Assembly (NCBI RefSeq): GCF_921293095.1
Contig: NC_060251.1
Location: 62,079,585 to 62,143,584 of the forward strand
Reading direction: 5' to 3'
Length of the DNA: 64,000 nucleotides
Source of the DNA: Ischnura elegans
Taxonomy: Eukaryota; Arthropoda; Insecta; Odonata; Coenagrionidae
This document shows positions 60,401 through 64,000 of the stretch, one piece after another. The translations under genes and the position numbers were made by a program. The notes beneath the pieces are model-generated. The model ran no database searches. It was given only the letters and a program-made list of their open reading frames with translations, and was not told the DNA's origin. The first letter of the stretch is position 1. Every line of letters begins with the position of its first letter.

Positions 60401-63068
60401 GAGAAAGGGAACAAGTGAATGAGTGCATACTACGTGGATTGGAAAACGGCCTATGTTAATCAATGAAACTGCAACAATAAAGAACACAGATTAAACTATA
60501 GTAAGTATTGAACTGAAATTTACCTCTGAAATGGTATGAATGTTCTTAAGGCTTGATCCACTTTCGCAGGAGATGTTTCTGCAGCTAGCATTGCAAGACT
60601 CTCGATCCCAGCATCAAACAAAGCTCTAGCACACTGCCCATCAAGCATTGGCAAGCGCATGAGATCGCACAGCTCCCCCCTAATCCCAAATTGAAGTCTG
60701 TCCTGAAGTTGTGAAGCCAGCAACTCCATACCAGTCCATCTCAGTCTTCGGCAAAATTGTGTGACCATGCCTTAAATAAATTTACACGATAACTACAAAT
60801 CACTTAAATGCCAGCATAACAATATTTTTTGCATCCATCAGTCACAACTCACCAGCAAATATGGCTGCTGACTGCTGCAAACTTTGGAGCATACCACGAT
60901 TGCAGCCATATTTCTGAGCAACATCATTTATTGGTACTTCATTAACCAATTCTCTCAGAGCCAAAGCTGTATAAAATCTACGATGAATTCCCATTTTTTC
61001 TATCTGTACATCAATGGAAAAAGTTCAAAAATTCCATTAAAACTTTAACACAAGAATATAGAGATAAAGCCAAAATAGGTAATATATCCATCAAATAAAA
61101 TAGATTGCTTAAAGTAACATACATACTGTTATAAGTTTTTATGTAACAATTTATTGAAAATCAGCAACATAACATGAAAATGAACTAGCTTACTCAAAGT
61201 AGGAACTTATGAGTAACTTTTTCCACAGTAGACAAATTTAAATCCATATTTAAATCTCTTGATTTTTAATAAACTTGAGTGATTATATTAAAATTATCTA
61301 TTTAAATCTATCTATTTAAATTAATTTTTAAGATTCAAAAGTAAGTAGAACATGAAAAATTTATTTCCCTGGGAGGACATTACTAACCAATGTATATTTT
61401 TGATTTTATTTTATTATTGGATATAATTTTCTTAAAGCAGCCATTAGACTTTCGATTGTTATCTATTTATTAACCCATTAGATATCTCAAACCTAGGACT
61501 AGCCCATTTCTAATTTTTGAGGAGGAATTGAAATAGAGTGCCATGGAATGAGAATCTTTCTTTTGATACATACATAGTTAACATCCAACAAAAGCAATCT
61601 AATAAACAGAAATTATAATTTGGCATCAGAAAGTGATTTGATCAGTGGACTAGGTTTGTGACATTATTCAAGGATAAGATTAACCTACGGACACACAATG
61701 TATTATCAAAAGGGATGCAGTTTTGCTGGTAAAAAGGAACAATAATTGAAATGGAGGTAATTGGTTTGTTAGTACATTATCCAAAAATGGATACATTAAA
61801 AATTAGTCTGTGGACACTAAGATGAATTCAATGATGAAATAAATTGCAAAAGTTAACAAAGAACAGTATTTTTAAAGGGGCTCATTTTAATCATAAAAAA
61901 AGTTCAGACTCATTATATACTGTATCACAAAACAGTTTTCATAGAAGTAGACATTGGGAGGAACATATTTTCTTTAATGCCTTTAAACAAAAAAAGTCAA
62001 TGTGAATAATAATTTTGAAAAAAAATCAAGATTTTTATCAACCTTAATTTAGCCTCCCCAGCATATGTATAGTGGATAGTAACCCAAAGAGAAAATATTT
62101 CTGGAAACCCCCTATCCCTTCTTGCAACGTGCCTGCAAAAGATGACTAAGATGATATAGTAAACAAGGAAATTTTCTTCAGAGCATAAACTTTTAGCTAG
62201 CCTTACCTGTTTTGGAGCCCTAAGATTAAGTGATCCCCTCATCGCTCTTACGATGAATCTTTCATCTATTCCAACAAGCTCACCAACACGTTTTAATGAT
62301 GAAGGCAGACATTCCCACATGTTGAGCAGGTGAAGCCAATCAAGACTGTCACCCCACTGATCTGCTACGCTAAAAGGAGTCACCTGCAGATCATTCACAG
62401 ACAGAAAAAAATGAAATCATCACAAAATGATAATGCAGAGTACACATATATTCGTTAAGTTCATGCAATTTTAAGAGTAAGTGAGAGGAACTTGCACACC
62501 ATACATCATGTTTATCAAGAGCAATTTTGGCTTGTTTCACATGTCTAGGAGAACAATTTTCATAATGCTCCAGTACATTAGCATTTCCTCTCATCATCTT
62601 CGCCTTGGACTAAGCTCACCTTAACAGTATATTATTGTGCATCAGTAGTCAAGTTATTGCAAATGAGTGGCACATCCCAGATAGGGTAATAATGTAAGAT
62701 AGCAGTAAATAGAAGCAATGAAATATACTCTATCAAAAAAATTGAAGTAGTGATGTATTGACATTAAATGACACAGTTGAAAATCAATTAATGACTTAAG
62801 GAAAGATAATTTATAATTATATATGTTTTATGCAAGAGGACAAAAAATTAGACTCTACAGAGCTTCAAAGACCAGACACAAATGTGTCCACAATCTTACC
62901 TGATATATTATATGGAGCTCATCTTCTAGAACAAAGCACTTCCTGGCTCGCTGCAATTCCTCAAAGAGGGACATGGCCTGGTCAGGGGGGAGAGATGCAG
63001 CCAGACATGCTTCACCCAAGTGAGTGGCCACATACTTCACCTCACCATTTTCACCAGATTTTTCCAAT
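30436..63068 (-). CDS. POLQ: DNA polymerase theta (POLQ), C-terminal 16 exons; 5' end outside window
   Basis: The exons in transcript order are 63068-62900, 62383-62207, 61003-60853, 60770-60524, 58168-58033, 57109-54769, 52459-52227, 48898-48691, 41693-41512, 39818-39648, 35623-35374, 32668-32517, 32184-32040, 31758-31639, 31122-30860 and 30579-30436. All are GT/AG with consistent phases and give about 1,696 codons. Exons 1-5 are the C-terminal part of the helicase-like domain (KYGCNRGMLQSLQQSAA, ELCDLMRLPMLD). Exon 6 is the long linker. Exons 7-16 are the family-A polymerase: motif A DYSQLELRLIAH, motif B RQQAKGICYGMLYG, and motif C LHDELLYE. The enzyme performs microhomology-mediated end joining in the nucleus. 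The catalytic aspartates and the motif-B lysine are present, so the gene looks functional. The first exon in the window needs two bases from an exon not seen here. Confidence 0.96.
34270..34972. mobile_element. TA-flanked inverted-repeat element in POLQ intron
   Basis: It starts CAGTAAAACCTCTTTACATT and ends with GTAAAGAGGTTCACTAC..CTG, next to TA on each side. Several further copies of GAGGTTCACTATAGAGG-like sequence repeat near both ends. It holds no coding sequence. The ends are of pogo/Tigger type. A fragment of the same end lies at about 14191-14203. Confidence 0.75.
36510..38165. mobile_element. 1.66-kb TA-flanked inverted-repeat element in POLQ intron
   Basis: The ends are CCGTATAAGCGTATGTAAGA and a near-complement finishing CGCTTATACGG, with TA at 36508-36509 and 38166-38167. 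The terminal repeats extend about 35 bp and contain GTAAGAGGCGCACC. The interior has a GC-rich hairpin near 37470-37506 (TACGGAGGGG / CCCCTCCGTA). A stretch near 37000-37100 resembles 50020-50160. No transposase is visible. Confidence 0.8.
39970..41176. mobile_element. hAT-type non-autonomous element, copy 1, with internal pogo-like sequence
   Basis: It starts TAGAGATAAGCGAATAG and ends with the inverted CTATTCAACCCATCTCTA. The flanks are GTATTAAT (39962-39969) and GTATCAAC (41177-41184), an eight-base duplication with two changes that fits the hAT pattern nTnnnnAn. Subterminal stretches are dense in CGAATACTCGAAT repeats. The stretch 40250-40998 matches the right part of the pogo-like element ending at 24812, including the terminus GATCGAGGTTCCACTG. 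Confidence 0.8.
42622..42800. mobile_element. Palindromic element with 12-bp target duplication (Penelope/hammerhead-like), copy 1
   Basis: Two 66-bp arms (42647-42712 and 42738-42803) are almost perfect inverted copies around a 25-bp loop. The direct repeat AAGATGGGAAAA flanks the unit (42610-42621 and 42801-42812, overlapping the arm by three bases). The left side has CTTTCCCGGCGAA and the right side AATCCCGAGAAG, as in the element at 44562. The loop-proximal arm reads GCGAGTC, stem GGTACC, CGAAACGTC, close to a hammerhead layout. The class is inferred. Confidence 0.65.
43314..46345. mobile_element. 3.0-kb hAT-type element with 634-bp inverted arms
   Basis: Both ends read TAGGGCGGATC (right end inverted) and are flanked by identical ATGTACAT (43306-43313 and 46346-46353), matching the hAT duplication pattern nTnnnnAn. 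The inverted arms span 43314-43947 and 45712-46345, equal in length and near-identical. Each carries a mirrored 90-codon open frame. The 1.76-kb interior has no transposase and contains the short palindromic element at 44562-44719. It lies in the POLQ intron between 48691 and 41693. Confidence 0.88.
44562..44719. mobile_element. Small Penelope/hammerhead-like element, copy 2, nested in the hAT element
   Basis: It is flanked by CTGTAAGGGATG (44550-44561) and CTGCAAGGGATG (44720-44731), a 12-bp duplication with one change. Like the copy at 42622 it has CTTTCCCGGCGAA on the left and AATCCCGAGAAG on the right, and its outer parts are inverted (TGTGGGTAAACTCTTTTT against AGAGTCTACCCACA). The middle reads GGATGAGCCCCTAGTCGGAG followed by CTTGAAATGTTGGCC, the order GAUGAG, stem II, GAAA seen in hammerhead ribozymes. 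Confidence 0.6.
46774..47019 (-). pseudogene. Possible hAT dimerisation-domain remnant
   Basis: The minus-strand frame contains AEGRLFKTRCILTTDVKDLS. This recalls the SAERxFSxxxRILTxxRxxL pattern at the C terminus of hAT transposases. Flanking sequence back to about 46540 has no boundary that I could define. It could also be chance similarity, so the call is weak. Confidence 0.25.
47811..48150. repeat. MITE-like repeat with related sequence at 63.7 kb
   Basis: The stretch 47811-47955 has inverted ends built on TTCAGATGAAACGA and encloses ACCGTTCA-type inverted segments. The adjoining 48040-48150 matches an inverted segment at about 63645-63745 (shared TTTGAAGACA, CATAGAGA and GTGGAYGGCGG). 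Both look like pieces of a dispersed non-autonomous family. Exact ends were not settled. Confidence 0.5.
49165..51225. mobile_element. hAT-type non-autonomous element, copy 2, with internal repeats
   Basis: The ends TAGAGATGTGCGAATAG and the inverted CTATTCGACCCATCCCTA match copy 1 at 39970. The target duplication CTTTCATG is identical on both sides (49157-49164 and 51226-51233). The interior has two direct copies of about 255 bp (49495-49755 and 49852-50110). It also has a segment at about 50345-51110 that matches 1-835 inverted. No transposase survives. It lies in the POLQ intron 48899-52226. Confidence 0.88.
52646..53228. mobile_element. 583-bp TA-flanked MITE, copy 3 (inverted)
   Basis: It is in inverse orientation to the copies at 20944 and 25045, has the same length of 583 bp, and has TA on both flanks. 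It lies in the POLQ intron between the central exon and the next one, 187 bp upstream of the exon at 52227-52459 in transcript direction. Confidence 0.9.
53530..53921 (+). mobile_element. Truncated mariner-like element
   Basis: The left end GAGGGTGAGCATAAAGTCT and the right end, inverted as CAGGGCGAGTATAAAGTCT, are flanked by TA. Inside, the plus frame 53624-53791 reads VRIQAAVGTVKEHMSQNTW and continues to an LEYHFDI motif. This resembles the last 50 residues of Tc1/mariner-type transposases, just before their 3' end. The rest of the transposase is deleted, leaving 392 bp. Confidence 0.75.
54086..54433. mobile_element. Diverged partial copy of the 20718-21895 element, without the MITE
   Basis: On the reverse strand it matches 20718-20943 joined directly to 21527-21620, including TTGATTTTAGA, the GTGAATTTCGTC stretch and the TTAACCCTGGCGAG segment. 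It ends GAGTGAGAACCCTG. The other end is truncated. It serves as an empty-site paralogue for the nested MITE. Confidence 0.7.
54769..57109 (-). other. POLQ: POLQ large central exon (disordered linker)
   Basis: A single 2,341-bp exon encodes 780 residues between the helicase-like and polymerase halves. It starts KELGVADMKW after an acceptor at 57110-57111 and ends NLNKAAG across the donor at 54767-54768. The composition is rich in Ser, Asn, Asp and Glu with few hydrophobic runs, as expected for the poorly conserved linker of POLQ. The last part (LGVRSLMDGNTAISGISFSW) is the beginning of the folded polymerase half. The whole exon is open without a stop, which supports function. Confidence 0.88.
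57210..57885. repeat. Partial copy of the 1-835 repeat in POLQ intron
   Basis: It matches 130-790 in the same orientation, including the GTGACGTCACAG stretch, the CATGCATGAGGC segment and the terminal AGGCAATAAAAAAATAA. It starts abruptly near 57210, about 100 bp upstream of the central POLQ exon, and contains no gene. Confidence 0.75.
59216..59727 (+). mobile_element. 5'-truncated LINE: RNase H/C-terminal end and 3' tail
   Basis: The plus frame reads LAELHAIKPVISAWPTSVRR, then IARLRIGHCALTHSYLF, a CDVC..TVRHLLTEC zinc-knuckle-like block, and stops at 59558-59560. This is the usual end of ORF2 in Jockey/I-type non-LTR retrotransposons. A 3' UTR follows with GGTGCAAATGACCTTAGTTG and a simple CAAATACTACTACTACT tail. 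It is 5'-truncated, as expected for LINE insertions, and lies in a POLQ intron. Confidence 0.85.
59948..60451. mobile_element. 504-bp MITE with TAT target duplication
   Basis: The ends GGCCGTTTTCCAAT and its inverted partner ATTGGAAAACGGCC are flanked by TAT on both sides. The interior has inverted AAGGGTG/CACCCTT-like segments and repeated AGGGAACG units. The three-base duplication and GGCCGTTTT end resemble the element at 17749-17982, so both may belong to one Harbinger-like group. No coding sequence is seen. Confidence 0.65.
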
Positions 63069-64000
63069 CTAAAAAAAAATGGGATTTCAGTAAGACATAG
63101 ATACACAGAGCAATCAACCAACAAATTATTAAACACATCAAAGATGAGTTTCAATCTAAAAAGATCACCTGACTCAACTGGAGTTGAAACCCTATCCGTA
63201 GAGATCCGTGAAATTTGCAAGATGCGATAATGCAAAATAATACAAAATAACACAAATACGTTAAACTAAACGTAATTTTGCCTTTATCGCAAATTTTACG
63301 TGAGTATGCAAAAAAATCCCATGTAATGAGTCATAATCGATTAGAGCCCAGGCCTTCATTGTTTAATACACCTGACATTCATTCCTTCTATCTCATTATG
63401 ACTCAATAGTCAATTGGCTCGTTTTTTCTCACACATAAAGCATTCGCGTAACATCGCACACTGTAGTGATGTCTTCACCAGAATTTGTTAAATTTATCAC
63501 AGCCTCACTCTTCGATTCACATTAATCAATCCTAAAATTCTTGGAAATATCTAGAATGACGTGCTTTCTCTCACGAGGAATTAGATATTTTGAATCGATA
63601 ATGTGGTGAAAGAAATTTAACACGCTGCGGAAGAGCTGAAATATGCTTTCAGATGAGCCGACTTCTTTCCAGCCGCCATCCACAGCACAGTGCTTTCTAA
63701 TAACCATTGGTCTCTATGGATGTCTTCAAATGAGTCGAATCGCTCCATTGCTGGCATGGCACCATGGTCATCATCGTGGAGGAGAAAAGGCGTGTAAACC
63801 CATTGTTAAAAATCAATCAAATAAATTAATAAGGATTCCTCGACGGAAATTAACATATCAAGACACTTCAGCTAAAGAAATAACTCAACAGCCTTAACAG
63901 CAGAATATCCTTCCGAGTAATAATCCATAAATTCTGAATCAATCACTAAAATATGTTGTTCAAACAATTGTCCACCAAATGCCTGTTGACACTATCAAAT
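63069..64000. other. POLQ: POLQ intron or upstream sequence; no exon recognised
   Basis: The first exon in the window (63068-62900) opens in phase 2, so an upstream exon must exist. I found no minus-strand frame here that continues the helicase-like domain. Bases 63640-63770 hold a fragment of the dispersed repeat also seen at 48040-48150. The rest is AT-rich without features. Confidence 0.5.

Overview
The window is nuclear DNA from an arthropod, most likely an insect. The genes have many short exons with GT/AG introns, are AT-rich outside the exons, and sit among many DNA transposons, two SINE/LINE partners and small palindromic elements. A perfect DRE-type motif (TATCGATA) in a shared promoter also suggests an insect. 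I cannot name the species.

Three cellular genes are supported. (1) Minus strand, 8668-9298: a complete three-exon gene for a 156-residue multi-pass membrane protein that I do not recognise. (2) Plus strand, 9575-30161: the complete 16-exon gene for CDC5L, the Myb-type subunit of the Prp19/NineTeen spliceosome complex; the joined exons give 827 codons plus stop with every phase consistent. (3) Minus strand, 63068-30436: the last 16 exons of DNA polymerase theta (POLQ), from the end of the helicase-like half through a 2.3-kb central exon to the complete family-A polymerase domain. About 1,696 codons are in the window and the 5' end lies beyond 64,000. CDC5L and the membrane-protein gene start head-to-head 276 bp apart; CDC5L and POLQ end tail-to-tail with 274 bp between stop codons.

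Regions: 1-835, repeat copy; 841-2614, palindromic poly-C repeat and an internally deleted Tigger element; 2929-6699, decayed pogo/jerky-like transposon; 6700-8400, quiet intergenic DNA; 8400-9574, membrane-protein gene and bidirectional promoter; 9575-30161, CDC5L with transposons in introns 10, 11, 12 and 15; 30436-63068, POLQ with its introns swollen by two hAT-type families, TA-flanked MITEs, a mariner remnant, a LINE 3' end and short Penelope/hammerhead-like palindromes; 63069-64000, no exon recognised.

I see no undescribed multi-gene system. The most unusual observations are a 3.0-kb hAT element with 634-bp inverted arms carrying mirrored 90-codon ORFs, two small palindromic elements with 12-bp target duplications and hammerhead-like cores, a SINE that shares its 3' tail with a LINE in the same window, and a transposon ending 25 bp before a CDC5L splice acceptor.
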